Assembly (NCBI RefSeq): GCF_954871325.1
Contig: NC_088776.1
Location: 15,562,052 to 15,626,051 of the forward strand
DNA from: Gordionus sp. m RMFG-2023
Taxonomy: Eukaryota; Nematomorpha; Gordioida; Chordodea; Parachordodidae
Direction of reading: 5' to 3'
DNA length: 64,000 nt
Shown: piece after piece, positions 32,909-46,268 of the stretch
Layout: each line of letters opens with the position of its first letter
Position numbering within the stretch: position 1 is the stretch's first letter
The notes under the pieces: generated by a model
Database searches by the model: none
What the model was told of the DNA's origin: nothing
The model's input: only the letters and a program-made list of their open reading frames with translations
Made by a program: the position numbers and the translations under genes

Positions 32909-33860
32909 TTGCAGGCCGTGGTCGTTAAATCTAATAAAAATGCGTTATTGGGACGTATGTGGATTAATGCCTTTAGTAATATTTTGAACAAATTTATAGC
33001 GAACATTGATACCAACTATGAAGATGAAATAAAGAAATTAATAAAAGATTGCGAATCTAAACTGACTAAAAAACCGATCAACAAAGGGAATGTCAAGATA
33101 TATCTACGTAATGACGCCAAACCGAAAATCATACCACTTAGACGGTTACCTTATTCAAAGATAGACGCTGTCACTAGAGAACTTACGAGATGGATAGGAG
33201 ATGGAGTCATTGAGACGGTAACAGATGTCCGATGGGCAAGTCCGATAACCGCTGTCTACAAGGATAATGGGAGCGTTAGGGTTTGCGCCGACTTCAAAGA
33301 CACTGTCAACCCAGCCCTTGAGGACTTCAGATACCCACTTCCAAGAATAAACGATCTTATCGCTAAGCGGAAGGGAAGAAGTTCACCAAGATAGATTTCA
33401 AGGATGCGTTCCTACAAATTCCCATCGACGAAACTTGCAGAGACATATTAACTATATCTACACACAGGGGGTACTACCGGTTTACCAGACTTCCTTTTGG
33501 GTTAAAGACTTCATCTGCGATTTTTCAACAAATTATGGATCAAATTTTCAGTGACATGAAAGATGTCGTATTTTATATTGATGATCTACTAATAACGGGA
33601 AGTAGTGACGAAGTTCATTTCAACAACATAAAGAAGGTTTTTGAAAGAATACTATCTCATGGATTAGTGCCTAATTTTGCAAAAAGCTTATTTTTCAAAA
33701 AAGTCTAAGGTTCTTAGGACACGACATCGACGCCAATGGGATCCACGCCAACCATGACAAGATCGAGGCGATCATTAAAATGCCGGAACCAAAATCAGCC
33801 GCGGAATTGTCAACGTTTCTAGGTATGGCCGGTTTCTACAGAAAATTTTTGAACAACTTC
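32909..33860 (+). pseudogene. Reverse transcriptase region of the young Ty3/Gypsy element
   Basis: Shows VRWASPITAVYKDNGSVRVC, YPLPRINDLIA, TRLPFGLKTSSAIFQQIMDQ and the catalytic box YIDDLLITG (Y-I-D-D variant of YxDD). Typical Ty3/Gypsy RT. Part of a lightly broken element. Confidence 0.9.
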
Positions 33861-33913
33861 GCTGAAATGATCCTTTATACAAGATTGTCAACAAAAAAAA
33901 ATGGGAATGGAAT

Positions 33914-34400
33914 TTGGAACACTCCAAAAGTTTTGATGATCTAAAGACATTGATTAGTCTTCCTCCAGCTTTAACGTACTTTAATCCTGAATTACCCATC
34001 GGAATTGCGACTGATGCATCTAAAATAGGTTTAGGAGCTGTTTTGTTTCACACCGAAAAAGATGGCAAAGAAAAGCCAATAGCTTTTGCCTCGAGAACGT
34101 TAGCAAAGTCCGAGATAAATTATACCAACATTGAGCGTGAAGCTCTGGCCATTATGTTTGCTATCAAGAGATTTCAAGAATACTTGATAGGGACTAAGTT
34201 CACTATTGTAACGGATCACAAGCCGCTAATCCATATTTTCACCAAAGGGCTCAAAGATAATAGCACCATGTAATTAAGGTTACAGAAGTGGAGTATAATT
34301 TTGGGGGGTTACGACTTTAACATCAGATATAAAGCTGGTAAACAATGTTGTTCCCGATTGCCTCTCAAGACTACCACAAGTAATTGATGATGACGTTATT
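33914..34400 (+). pseudogene. RNase H region of the young Ty3/Gypsy element
   Basis: Contains GIATDASKIGLGAVLFH, NIEREALAIMFAIKRFQEYL and VTDHKPLIHIF, the DAS, E and TDH blocks. Part of a lightly broken element. Confidence 0.9.
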
Positions 34401-34516
34401 GTGATATCGCGATTATAAATGACTTTGGCGATATACCTATTAGTTTTGACCGAATACGTGATGAAACGTCCAAAGATTTTGAATTATCTCAAGTTATTAA
34501 CGATATAAGAAATAAT

Positions 34517-35657
34517 GTGCCTATCCAAAATAAAATTTATGAAAATATTGAATACGAACTAAGTATCATTAAAGATTGTTTGTACAAAAGCGACAAAATA
34601 ATAATTCCATCAAGTCTGAGAAAGAACATACTGAAGGCGTTACACGAAGGTCATTTGGGAGCAGGTAAAATTAAATCCTTAGCCAAAGATCGTATGTGGT
34701 GGTCTGGTATGGTCAACGACATTGATTTGGAAGTTAGAAGTTGCGATGATTGTAATATTTTTCACGACAATCCAAAGAAAATACAAAATCCATGGGTATT
34801 GGCGACGAAACCTTTTGAAAGGATTCACGTAGACAATGCGGGTCCATTTTTTACAAAGAATTGGTTGATAATTGTTGATGCTTACAGTAAATTTCCGGTT
34901 ATAGTTCCGGTAAAGAATATTACGACTGAATTCACGTTAAAAGAAATTCATAAAATTATTTCACTATTTGGTATACCTGACCATTGTTACAAATAATGGT
35001 ACCAATTTTACTAGCAAAGATTTTGAAAAATTTTACAGCAATTATGGTATAAAACATGTGCTAACGTCGGCCTACCATCAGCAATCTAATGGACAAGCCG
35101 AACGCATGGTGAGAACATTTAAAGCTCACATGAAAAGAAATATAAAGATTGACTTAGAAACTGCACTGGACAGATTTTTGTTCAACTATAGAAACACGCC
35201 GAATGACACTACGGGAATTACACAGTCCAAGAGAATGTTTAACCGCGACATTAGAATAAAGTGGGATTTATTAAAACCTTTGGAGGATAAAGTTGATGAA
35301 GTCAACAAATCGTTACCACGAAATCGAACTTTTAATATAGGAGACTATGTTTGGTATAAGAAACAGGGTGATGATACGTGGTGCAAAGGCAGCATCAAGC
35401 TTAAAGAGAGTAACACCATGTTCCAAGTTTATACTGATAAAGGGATAGTAAGAAGGCATCTTGATCAGTTAAGGGAAAGAGAATGTTACTACAGTTTAAA
35501 ATATTATGAAATTGACCCTAAGAATTCCTCTAAGGGGGGAAGTGTGGACACGAAGAATGAGATTAAGATACCAATTACTAGACCAATAAGAAGTAAAAAT
35601 AAACCTGATTACTTAAAAGATTACGTGCTTAAAATTTATAAAATTAAACGCTTATAA
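34517..35657 (+). pseudogene. Integrase region of the young Ty3/Gypsy element
   Basis: Contains the HHCC-type segment (HEGHLGAGKIKSLAKDRMWW ... CDDC), the core with IHVDNAGPFF and IVDAYSKFPVIVPV, and the end SAYHQQSNGQAERMVRTFK, then a basic C-terminal tail. Part of a lightly broken element. Confidence 0.9.
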
Positions 35658-36289
35658 AATATGAAACGCTAAAAAATGTAAAACGCAAAAAATATAAAAC
35701 GCTAAAAATATAAAACGCATTAAACGCTAAAGGTATAAAACGCTATGATTAACTTAACACCTAAAAAATAATATAATAATCATTATGATTTATCATTCCT
35801 TATTCTGGATTAAAATTTTATTCCTTATTCCATAAATTATCATTCCTTATTACATATTTTATTGTTCCGAAATTCAAAATTTTATTCGTGAATATTATTC
35901 ATATATTTAATTTGATCAGCTATTCCAAATTACATATTCCGATTTATTCCAAATTCCAATATTCGACTGGATTAATTATGAAACATAATAATAACAATTT
36001 TGAGAAATGTGAACAACATACGATAAGGATATCAAGCCAACGATAACGTTCAACGATTTTATCAAACCTACGCGATTGATTCAAGCCTAAAAAAAACGTA
36101 CAAACTCACGCAACTCTAATAAACGATTTTATCAAACCTACGTGATAGAATCAAGCCTACGAGAACATTTGAGACTTATGCGCTAACCAAGATAAAACCG
36201 AGTACAATCGAAACGGGAAAAAACTTCTGGGACAACAAGCTCTCGATGACTGCTGAGAAGAAGCTTCGTTCTTTGTAGAAGAGGGAGAA
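35658..36289 (+). other. 3' non-coding part of the young Ty3/Gypsy element
   Basis: Starts with repeats of an AAACGC/TAAAACGCTAAA motif (35645-35750) and contains a repeated CGATTTTATCAAACCTACG (36052-36135). Ends in the polypurine tract beside the 3' LTR. Confidence 0.6.
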
Positions 36290-36566
36290 TGTTGATTGAT
36301 CATATATTTAAATAAATTTAAATAATTAATCTTAAATTTAAATAGTTAATCTTATATTATTAATTGATATGTTTGATATAATTTAACTATTTCAATTACC
36401 ATAGTCGACTTTGGTTATTTTTAATTTACTTATTATTCACTAAACGTGATTGTAAACATTTGTTATATTATATATTTTTCAATTAACTTTTTATACTGAT
36501 ATATTTTTAGTTCTTTTAGACATAGAATAATAATAAAATATTTTAAAAAATAATTAATTTACTTCA
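36290..36566 (+). repeat. 3' LTR of the young Ty3/Gypsy element
   Basis: Direct repeat of 30013-30302, ending in ATTTACTTCA followed by the target duplication ATAAA. Confidence 0.93.
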
Positions 36567-36571
36567 ATAAA

Positions 36572-38926
36572 GATACCAAAAATTTATATATTCTATTTAC
36601 ATATTATGTGTTATATTCGTCATTTAGATATGATTATATATTTATATATTTACCATTAATATAATAGGTGTTGGTTAACTTCCTAATAGATTACTAACAT
36701 CACTTATCTTTTCACGACTTCCTTGTAATAAGATTGATATATAAAATGTACTTTGTGATTGAATTAATAAAGTGAATAAAATATAAATGATTACTAAAAT
36801 TACAAAAATATTTGAATAAAAGAGTTCCATTTTCACACTTTCATTTCAGATATATAAAATTTATCGAATAATTATTTTACAAATTAAGATAATTGTTTTT
36901 TCGACCACAAACATTTAAAATATTAGTAGGTTGGGGGGATAACATTATAAGTAAACAATTGAAGGGCTATAAAAATATAATAGACCAATCATATTTTCAA
37001 CAAAAAAAGCTAATATTTATAATATTATTTTTAAAAATTTTCATGAACATTTTATTTTACAAAACATTTTGAGAACAATTTCCATTTTATAAAAATATAT
37101 TTTTGGCTTATAAAACTCAAGGTAAATTAGTTTTAAAATTTTTTGATAAGAAAATATTTACCCCGGAATAACATTATCCCCGGTCTGTACCATCTCAAAA
37201 ATTTTTAAACATGATAATTTCACAACATCTATTAATCATAAAGCCTGATATCCTTGCCCACTTCTTTGCCCCTGTGTTCAAAACGCTTTAAATGTTTTTA
37301 ACATTTATAGTGATTTAGGTAGTATTAAAGAAGTGGACCTGACCTAATAAAACTTTGTTTTATTTTATTAAATTTATGAAGGAATTATATTTTTTTAAAT
37401 TCCAATATTTTTGTATATCAATTTCACCTATAATTATTATTCGATTAAATTGAATTGAGACTTGAAATTAATTTGATTTAATGTTTAATTATTCGATAAT
37501 AAAAACTAATTTTAGAAACAATTTAAACCATAATCTTTGTCTTAATAATGTGCTTTATGAACTATCTAATAGGTATTCCCGGTTTAAACTAAATCTGAAT
37601 TTTATGATTTTGAAATGGTCATTGTTGGTTCTATTCAGTTAAATCTCATTATATTTTGAATCGAGTTATGTATTTTATAAATATATATCTTATTTTATAT
37701 TAAGACGCAACTATAATTATGAAGTTTGCCAAACTAATCACTAATTCTGAAGCTTTCGTTTTTTAGAGCAAAATATTATATTTCTAGCCATGACATCAAT
37801 ATGTAACGGAAAATATGGAATCACTAAAATAATTATAATAAAAAATTGAAATATTTTTTATGTTTTTAATTTGAAAAGGGATCTAAACTGAAACTTGAAA
37901 TGTAATGTACCATTAAACCCGTTATTATCTACAGTCCTTAAATCGAACCTCAATAGTTTATAAATTTGTTACATGAACCTGATTCAAACCATAAAAATGG
38001 TCTGTGAAGCTGTTTAAAATTTATGTAATCCTGACTGTTCTAAAGATTAATAGCAATCACTTTTGATTGACAAGTATCATTAGTTTTTTTTAAGATATTT
38101 TAAAATATTGAAATTTTAATTTTTGACGATTATATCTACCAAAATTATAATGTAAAAAGGATCTCAATCTAAAATATATTCCTAATAAATAAAATTTGAC
38201 AAATATTTTAATTGCATATACCACTCATAAATATATTATATGAAATGTTTATTTGTTTTAATTTATAAAATATGTCAGTTTGATTGCTTTTGGTTTTTTT
38301 TTATCATTCATAGAGATTAAATAAGAAAATGTACTTCTATATTCACAATTCTAATAATTGTGTATTTGTTTGGTTCTAACCGGCTTTTAAAGGTTCAAAT
38401 CCGACAGATATTATTAACAGAAGTGGTTATTTTTAACCAACCCTAAGCTGATATTCGTAAAGGTATTAGATTCCTTAAATATTTAAATGAGCATTGAATA
38501 GTTATTAAATAAAATTAAGTAATAAAATTTTACAAAAAATTAACTTTTTATCGTATTTTGAAATATAAGACAACGATATCTTTGTAACGTTGCTACTTTT
38601 ATTAGCATAAATAAGTTGTCAAATTGACTTGTAGCATTTTGGAAAATGTTATACCAAAATAAGGTAGGCTGGTTACAATGATAACGATAGGTGATTATAT
38701 TTTTTACTAAACGCTGGGTTAGGCGATTGTTTAATAAGGCAGAAAGAATATTATTACTAATTGTATTAAACTTCTACACTTCAAATAATGAAAAGATCAT
38801 ATATCGATCCAATATAAGATCTATCACTTTCAAGGTATAGGCTCCTTGAGGGATGCCCTAAATTATGTCATCATTAGGAAGCGTTCTCTTTTTCAAAATT
38901 TTTTAATTTATAACAAGAATTAATTT
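36572..38926. other. 2.3 kb AT-rich region, nothing recognised
   Basis: No reading frame of note, repeat or RNA gene supported. A short tRNA-like scrap (GGTTCTAACCGGCTTTTAAAGG region, 38373) is too incomplete to call. Confidence 0.5.
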
Positions 38927-39431
38927 TAATGATGTTAACGCGTTCGTGATTTTTTAATAAGTTGTTTCCTTTATCAAGTTTAAATTTTTTCAACCAGCCA
39001 CTTTTTCTATCTTATATAGTATAGTTTATTAATTTGAATTCATACCTATGGATACTAAAATAGTTGTTATCATTTATAATATTTATTTTTAGTGTGATTA
39101 TTTGAAATTTGTTTTTATAAGGTTTAGTTGAACACAATTTAAAATATTATAAATTTATGTATTTTATAAATAATTAAATTTTATATGATATATAAAAGTT
39201 TTTATATATTAAAAATTAATAAGAAATTTTCCATGGTATTATTTATATTAAATTAAATATTAAAATGAAATTTTTAAAAATAATTTATTCAAAAAGTTTT
39301 GAAAGAACGTGAACCCATTCATGAACGTGAACATCTTTCTTTTTTAAAAGGTGAATGTTGAACGCATTGATTTTTATCTATGAAAGTTGAACGTGAACGC
39401 GTTCAATTTTTTAGAAATGTTTACAGCACTA
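38927..39431. repeat. Possible hAT-type MITE with GAACGTGAAC motifs
   Basis: Ends TAATGATGTTAACG (38927) and the complement TAGTGCTGTAAACA (39431) are similar inverted termini. The right side carries GAACGTGAAC three times and GAACGCGTTC once; the left has AACGCGTTCGTGA. These fit a known style of hAT MITE end (CAGTGxTGTAAACGCG). The flanks do not give a convincing 8-bp duplication. Confidence 0.35.
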
Positions 39432-40340
39432 ATTTTTAATGTTAATATATATATTGAAAAAATGTTGTGCCTAACATCTTTTGGGAAATATAAATTTCCT
39501 TATTCAATTACTTTTTATTTTTAGTGCACTTTTTAAATGCAAGTAGATAATTCTGAGATTATTTTATAGAAATGGAAGGCAGAAATTATTATTTCTAAAG
39601 TGTGAATTTTTATTATTTTAAAATAATCAAAAAAATATGCAAATCCTATCCATTATGGGTGGGATAAAATGTGTCTTTATTTCAATCAAAATTGACATAA
39701 TACCTAATTCTTTAGGGTCAGCCTTATTAATTTAAAAAATCACCGTTCAAAGATCTTTTTAGAAAAAAAATATATATATCAAATTTTCTATCAAAATTTT
39801 TTATTAAAAACTATCTTCAAAAAATATTTTTGTAATAAATTATTTATTTTTACCCTCATTGCACCGTGTAAACCTGAGGCAACGTCTTAAATTTTTTGCT
39901 ATAAATATTGTTATAATTGATTTTCGCGCTTTGCATATTCTAAATAACATATATATATTTTATAACAAAGACGTCAAACATTTTTTTTTCTATCAAATAT
40001 TATACATTTAATTTTCACTTTTTATAAAATTTTTACCTTGGAAATTTAAATTTATTTTTCGTATTTTGATTCGTTATAAATCATTCAAATTCTAGTGGAA
40101 TTCTATAAATATTTGAAATCTAGTAAAAATAATATCATTTTATATAATTATTACATTTTTATAAATTTTTAAAATTAATTATTTCTAATAATATGGTATG
40201 TTAACTGAGGTTAACATTGCGCATTCAGATGATTTTTGTTATAATAAAATGTTTATTGAAAATTTTATCAAATAAATTTATAGCTCAATGACTAGTGATA
40301 TAAATTTTAGAATTGTTGCATAATAATATATTATGCAACA
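39432..40340. other. AT-rich spacer, nothing recognised
   Basis: No supported feature. Runs of A and T and short AT microsatellites only. Confidence 0.5.
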
Positions 40341-40349
40341 TTGAACACT

Positions 40350-42060
40350 TTTCTCCCTTGTTCAATAAGAATACCGGTAGATAGTGAGGATTCTCAAATG
40401 ATTGATTCATCTGATGAAGAATTATAACATGTGAGGCTCACATGTAACTTTAGTATTTCATATGCTATAATAAATATTTTTAGGGGTAATTGAATCAGAT
40501 GATTCGGATATTGAAAGCGATGACTCTGACTCAAACCATCCAGTTGATGGATTGTCAAGACGACAAAATATATGGAAAGCTTCTTTAACTAATATCCCAA
40601 CAGCAGCATCAGATTGGAAAGGCAGTTTACCTTCGCCAATAAAATTAAAAATCCGATATACTACTTCAAATTTTTACTAGGAAATATACATCCTACAATA
40701 GTACTACAATCTAATCTATATGCAATTCAAAAAGATATAAGCAGACCCCTTAATATATCGTTAGATGAATTAGATCAATTCATAGGAATTTTGTTCTATA
40801 TGAGCATAATAAATCTGCCAAGAGCTCGTTTATAGTGGATGGCTAATACTAGAATAGCGAATGTGGCTAATATTATGTCAGTAAAAAGGTGGGAGTTCAT
40901 AAAATCATGTTTTCACCTAAATGACAACACGAAAGCATATCCTTTTGGGACTGAAGGGTATGATGTTCTTCATAAAATACGACCTATGCTGACGATCACA
41001 ACAGATATTTTAAACGAAATTACACTAGGAGAAAATCTATGCAATGAGCAAGTTGTTTTTCAAAGGGCGAAGTAAGATGAAACAATATGACCCCCAAAAA
41101 CCTAAAAAGTGGGGTTTTAAATTTTTTTATTATGTGGAAATGATGGTATTATTTATAACTATGATATATATATATTGGGAAGATTCTCCAAGCCGAAGGT
41201 ATACCAGATATAAGGGCTTGTGGGAATTCAGTTCTGCGCATGGTTGTCGCAGCCCTATTGCATTAAAATTATAAGTTATGCTTTGACAATTAATTCTCTA
41301 GCATAAACTTACTGGTTATATTAGCGCAAAGGGAAATACGTGTATCAACAGTTAGGACAAATCACATCAAAAATTACTCCGACAGATCAAGAGATTTAAA
41401 TAAGGAAGAAGAAGTTTTGTTGAAAGAAAACAGTGATCAATGGAGTCGATTTATCTGTTATCAAATGGTTTGACAATCGTTCCGTTTATCTAATGAGCAG
41501 CTTTATAGGGGCCCACCCAATATCTGACGTGAAAAGATTCGATGGAAATAAAAGAGCATTAATGTGAAATGTCCAGCCATTTTTAAAAATTACAATAAAA
41601 ACATGGGTGGAGTAGATCTAATAGATTCCCTACTAGCATTATATAGAATTCATATCAGGTCCCGAAAATGGTATCACCGAGTAGCTCTTCATACATTTGA
41701 CAGGATGCTTGCTAATGCATGGCTATTATTTTGGAGGGATTGTAACCTGTTACAAATTCTCAGGAAAGAGCAGGAGTCGCTCCTAACTTTTAAAATATCA
41801 GTTGCAGAAGTATTGTGTAAAGGAAATAAAAGTATTAATTCAACAACGAGTTATAGATAGACGAATATCGGTGCAATCTAAATATATAAAAAGTGTAAAA
41901 ACGGTACAGCACAGTGTTTACCAAATTTGAAAAAACCAATTTGCACATTGGCCGAAGTATAATGACAAAAGGTCAGGTGCAAATTACCAGGATGTAAGGG
42001 CATTACAAAAGTGGCGTGCGACAAATGCGGGGTATCATTATGTTTTATAAAAACTGATTT
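40350..42060 (+). pseudogene. piggyBac (DDE_Tnp_1_7) transposase, decayed
   Basis: Cut-and-paste transposase of the piggyBac superfamily. Order along the strand: acidic N terminus (ESDDSDIESDDSDSN, 40492-40540); IHPTIVLQSNLYAIQKDISR; LDELDQFIGILFYMSI; KRWEFIKSCFHLNDN; ENLCNEQVV with FKGRSKMKQYDPQKPKKWGF (41050-41120), which surrounds the first catalytic Asp region in the family; a NDGIIYNYDIY block in a shifted frame; CFDN (second Asp block, 41280); KNYNKNMGGVDLIDSLLALY with RSRKWYHRVALHTFD (third Asp region, 41590-41700); and a C-terminal zinc-binding tail RCKLPGCKGITKVACDKCG then VSLC (41970-42050). Several frameshifts (near 40612, 41075, 41140) and stops (40833 and after the Cys-rich region of the middle) show it is inactive. 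TTAA-flanked terminal repeats were sought but not resolved. Confidence 0.9.
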
Positions 42061-42540
42061 TTTTGCATTTGTATATCATTTTTATACATTATATAATTTA
42101 CGAGAATAAAATGCAAAAATGAATATATTTTACCCTTATATGTGCTTTGTGTTTCTAGTTAACATATTCCAAAAAACTTAGAAATATTCAAAAATTTGGG
42201 GAAAAAAATTGTTTCCTTCTATAGATATAGAGAGTAAAAAAAATAAGTATTATAAATTTTTCGCTTTAATTGGTATAGCGTGCAATAGAGGGTTTTAAAA
42301 AAATGATTTCAATTTCAAAAGTAAATAATTATACGATATCAAAATAAAATATATTTTTTAAAAAAACAAATTATATAAAAAACATTAAAAAGAACTATAA
42401 GAAAGAATACATTTCATTAGCTAATCAAATTATATTTGGAGCTAACTTGATTGCTTTTGAATAACCTAATGGTGGCATCCGCCCAATCGCAATCGGTTCA
42501 TTTTCAGACGCCTGATAGCTAAAATTATAGTAAAAAAAAA
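42061..42540. other. Spacer between piggyBac and LINE relics
   Basis: AT-rich. The right terminal repeat of the piggyBac element should lie here (a TTAA is at 42168) but no inverted partner was found. Confidence 0.4.
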
Positions 42541-42544
42541 TATA

Positions 42545-43870
42545 ATCCGATACTCATTCCCTGCTTGGCAAATACCAATTTGGATGCGGAACTAAAGGAG
42601 GCGTAGATATAGCCTCACTGCCTACGAATCAACCTCCAACATCCACCAATAAACTCCGTTTTATGCAAAATCGATTTTAAGAATGCTTTCAATACAATTT
42701 CACGTTCCTTACTCGAATCTTTTTTCGATAATTTCCCCCAATACTCGCCCCCTCATTTTTAATGGTAACGTTATATACTCCGAACCCCCTCGGCCCTATT
42801 CTTTTCTGCTTAGCTATCCGCAATATGATGAAAGATCTTAAATTTGATTTTGATCTCGACCTAAACATATGGTACCTTGATGATGGCACCCTTTGCGGTA
42901 ATCCACATCAAATAAGCAAAGCACTTAACTACCTCGAAAGAGAATGCTCTAAAATAGGTTTAGAATTAAATAAAATTAAAACTGAAATTTGCTTCCTCAA
43001 CCCCGAGATTCCCTTAGATTTATTTAAAGAATACACTATTATCGAAAAAGAAGATATCCAACTCTTGGGCTCCCCATTACTTAATAATAATATACCCGAA
43101 AAAATTATCTATAAAACTTTTTCTGAGATGCAAAACTTGGAAAAGTTTATCAATCACATTCCATCGCACCAGCTTTTTTACTTCCCAAAATCTCACATCT
43201 CTTCCACTTATCCTCCTCATTCACCTCCTCTAAATTTTTCATTCAACACAATATTCGCTTAAAGACCTTTATAGAAAGAAGCCTCAACCTTTCATTAACA
43301 GACTTTAATTGGCATCTAGCCCAATTAACCGCTAAACTAGGTGGTATCGACTTGATCCCCTTAGAGCTACATTCCCTTTCTCCATTTATATCAAATCACC
43401 TATCGCTCAATTCTGCGATCTCATCATTCATAACTCCCCATGATGATCTTTTTCAGCAGAAATGGAAAGATGGAATCTCCTAACCCCAGACGGGTATACA
43501 TTTCCTACCGAAATCTCTAACAAATCTATCATCGAACCCCTAATAAAAAAATTCGAAAATAGTCTTAACCCTACTGAAATTAACGATATATAACTATTAC
43601 AAAACAACGATAAATAAGGCGGGCATAAATGGCTCGAAGCACTTCCAAGCCAAACCTTAGATAATCTCTTAAAATGACCAACTGAGAGTTACTATAGTCT
43701 TTAGACTTGGATGCTCGCTTACACATTCACACTCTTGCCACCAATGCCTCAGACCCGACGGCTTAACCTGCACCCCCTGGTCCAATGGGAAATCCCTTTT
43801 TTGGGATGCAACCTGCGTATCATCCTTTCCTTCATCAATTAATACAAACCCTCTTACTTGTGGGGAAAAT
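42545..43870 (+). pseudogene. LINE (non-LTR retrotransposon) RT relic with C-terminal domain
   Basis: Reverse transcriptase pieces of a non-LTR element: YQFGCGTKGGVD and KIDFKNAFNT-like (42570-42700, shifted frames), then in the 167-codon frame at 42762-43262 NPLGPILFCLAI and the catalytic LNIWYLDDGTLCGN (Y-L-D-D), and KIGLELNKIKTEICF. Downstream, in further frames, LTAKLGGIDLIPLELHSLSP, VFRLGCSLTHSHSCHQC, RPDGLTCTPWSNGKSLFWDA and TCVSS form the conserved Cys/His and RPDG..WDxTC region seen in a group of animal LINE proteins. At least three frameshifts and some stops, no poly-A tail or 5' end identified. Base composition (C-rich coding strand) differs from the flanks. Confidence 0.8.
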
Positions 43871-44404
43871 AAAAAAATTAATAAATATTCAAAATTAAAT
43901 AACTTTATATTTCAGCCAATAGTCATTTCAACTTAACGGCAATTTTTCACAGTCTATATATTTTTTTAAAAACTTTATCACAAAAATTTTTTAGCATAAC
44001 AAACGAAAATCGCGAATCCTTATTTTTTAAACAAAAACTTCAATTGGAAATTTTTAAACACAACTATACTTGTTTTTTAGATACATCTTCATTATTAAAT
44101 TAAGCTCTTTTTAGAGCCTTCGATACTATTAATATATATTTTTATTTAGTAATTTTAAAATACTTTTATATAGTTGTTTTGATATTTTAGTGTTTTATCA
44201 TTTTTTTTTAAATTATACCAATATCAATATTATCAAAATAAAATTTTAAAATATGGCAAAAAGAATTTGAATAAAAATTAAATGAAAAGGCTAATATTAA
44301 AATAATCAAAGAGTATTTTGGTTTAAAATAATTTCTATTTTACTGTCAAGTATAGTTAATTAATAGCTGAGAATATTTTCAATTTAAAAACGCGTACCAA
44401 TAAA
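43871..44404. other. AT-rich spacer, nothing recognised
   Basis: No supported feature between the LINE relic and the next hAT element. Confidence 0.5.
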
Positions 44405-46268
44405 AATTTGATAGGCATGCAACGGAAAGAGGGTGGAGGGAATATGAAGCAACTGCTTCAAGAAATTTGAAAAGTGATACTTCTTTAAAAAAAATTTTTT
44501 AAATTTTTACAAAATGTTCTCAAATCATATTATATATATACAAAATATGAAGACAAAAGAAGGGATATAAAACAAAATGGATTAAAATCTAATCTATATT
44601 CCAATCTTTTATAGTAATATAAATATCATGAAAGATATGGTTATAAAAATAATTAAAAAAGAAGTTGAATCTAACAAATGATTTTCAGTTATAGTTGATG
44701 GTACATATATGTTCCATAGCTTTATTAGTGTTGAAAGATTAATAGATTATATATTGTATGTGCAACACGACTGGGCTTGATAATAAAAAAAATTTAATAT
44801 GAAAAATTAGTTACATGAATCTATTTACCCCACGAATTCTTAGTTGGGCAAAGCTATGATGGTGCTTCAAACATGAGTGGAAGGATCATAGGAGTACAGG
44901 ATTTTATTAAAGCTGAGATCTCAAAGGCAGTTTATATTTGGTGCTATTGTCATCTACTAAATCTAATCAGTGTTCAATTATGCCAATCTATAAAAGAAAT
45001 AAGAAATGTTTTAGGGATCTTAGATGAAATTCATGATGGTGTAAAAGATATGCAATGTTCAAAGTATGTCAGTGATGTGATGACAAAATCGCAACGATTT
45101 TTACGCATCAATAACAATACTTGGTAATATCATCATATTTGTTTAAATATAAAATGATTATTTTGACAAATTTAAAGGATTTGGAGATCCTGCCACTTCT
45201 CCCATGGCTAGTTCTATAGTTTTTAGAATAGAAAATTTTGACTTTATTTTATCACTTTGTGTTTTTAATTAAATATTGTTGATAACAAGCTTGGTTTGTG
45301 CAAAATTGCAAACCATGTTGAATACGGTTTGCATAAATTAAATTTAAATGGCAAAAATTTGCCTGATTAATTAAATTATAATTTAAATTATTGTCTTGTA
45401 TCATTTTTTAATCTTATTAGATAATGACACTGAATTTTTTTTTCAACAGCATTTTATGAAGGGGGGAAATCTATCTTTGATCTTGAAAGTTCTAGGCTTA
45501 AACATTACAATTAAAAAAAAGAAAGGTATATATCCTTTCATTATTAAATATAATATAATATTTTATTTTCGCTCTAAAACTAGTATCTATTATGTTGCAC
45601 TTAATTTTATAATAAAGCAGTTTAATAAAAATATTTAAAGAATTGATGAAATATTTAAATCAAACATCATTTTTTTACACCAAAGGGAATGACGAAAAAG
45701 ACATTGTAAAATGTGAGGATAATTTTTTTTTTAAATTCGAGTCAATTTTTGAAGAAATGTCTAAGTTTCGAAATATATATACTATGGCTAAAAAGGGGGA
45801 TGTAATTATTATACATGATCTAGAGGTCAAAGGACTTTAAAGACTTGTCAAATTCTGAGAATTGTAAATTAATATTATTAATATATAGTAATGCATTTTT
45901 TAGCATGTTTCTGAAACTCATAATTTAGACTGGAGAAACTATTCATTTACTTTCTTATTTTCCTGCTTTCCCTAATTTATCAATTTTATCTAAATATACT
46001 ATTCCTACTACCTTATGTAATGCCAAAAGGGTCATAGTACCATTACTGACCTAAATATTTGAATCATTTTATTAATGGAGCAAAATTTATTTGAAAGATT
46101 TAATATTGACGAAATTATAAATTCTTTCGCTATCTATTCCCCTAATTTGTCTAAATTATTCATTAGATTATTGTAAATTGAGGTTGGGATTCAAAAAATA
46201 ATTAACTACTTTATTTGGAGGCCGGATATTCTGCTTCCATAGCTTAGAAGGTGTAGGGACCACTGGTT
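44405..46268 (+). mobile_element. Second copy of the DUF4371-type hAT transposon, decayed
   Basis: The right end reads the complement of CAGTGGTCCCTACACCTTCT (to 46268) and matches the left end of the element at 25378. The left end region (CAACGGAAAGAGGGTGGAGGG, then GAAGCAACTGCTTCAAGAAA) matches the complement of its right end, though the outermost bases are worn. The transposase relic reads on the plus strand. No 8-bp duplication can be recognised, in keeping with more decay than the copy at 25378. Confidence 0.75.
44600..45840 (+). pseudogene. DUF4371-type hAT transposase, broken (copy 2)
   Basis: Pieces in order: KKEVESNK.FSVIVDGTYM (44655-44710), GQSYDGASNMSGRIIGVQDF (44845-44905), SKAVYIWCYCHLLNLISVQL with CQSIKEIRNVLGILDEI (44915-45030), GDPATSPMASSIVFRIENFD-like (45185-45245), then FFYTKGNDEKDIVKCEDNFF (45665-45730). 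The C-terminal dimerisation part is reduced to FERFNIDEIINSFAIYSPNL-like remains at 46090-46150. Compared with the other copy it lacks a clean SCTTER block. Several stops and frameshifts. Confidence 0.8.

Larger units (their letters stand above)
30013..36566 (+). mobile_element. Young Ty3/Gypsy LTR retrotransposon, fossil
   Basis: LTRs at 30013-30302 and 36290-36566, flanked by ATAAA on both sides (30008-30012 and 36567-36571). A TGG-type primer-binding site (TGGTGCCCCGGTTACGG, 30303) directly follows the 5' LTR, and a purine tract (GAAGAGGGAGAA, 36278-36289) precedes the 3' LTR. gag, protease, RT, RNase H and integrase follow in Ty3/Gypsy order on the plus strand. The LTRs are nearly identical apart from indels in simple sequence, so the insertion is recent. 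The coding part is lightly broken (about five breaks). It is unrelated at the LTR level to the element at 12824. Confidence 0.95.

Noticed and set aside
38370-38410. tRNA-like fragment
   Set aside because: Only a possible T-arm (AGGTTCAAATCC) and no other arm.
42689-42889. 66-codon minus-strand open frame
   Set aside because: Antisense shadow of the LINE reverse transcriptase.
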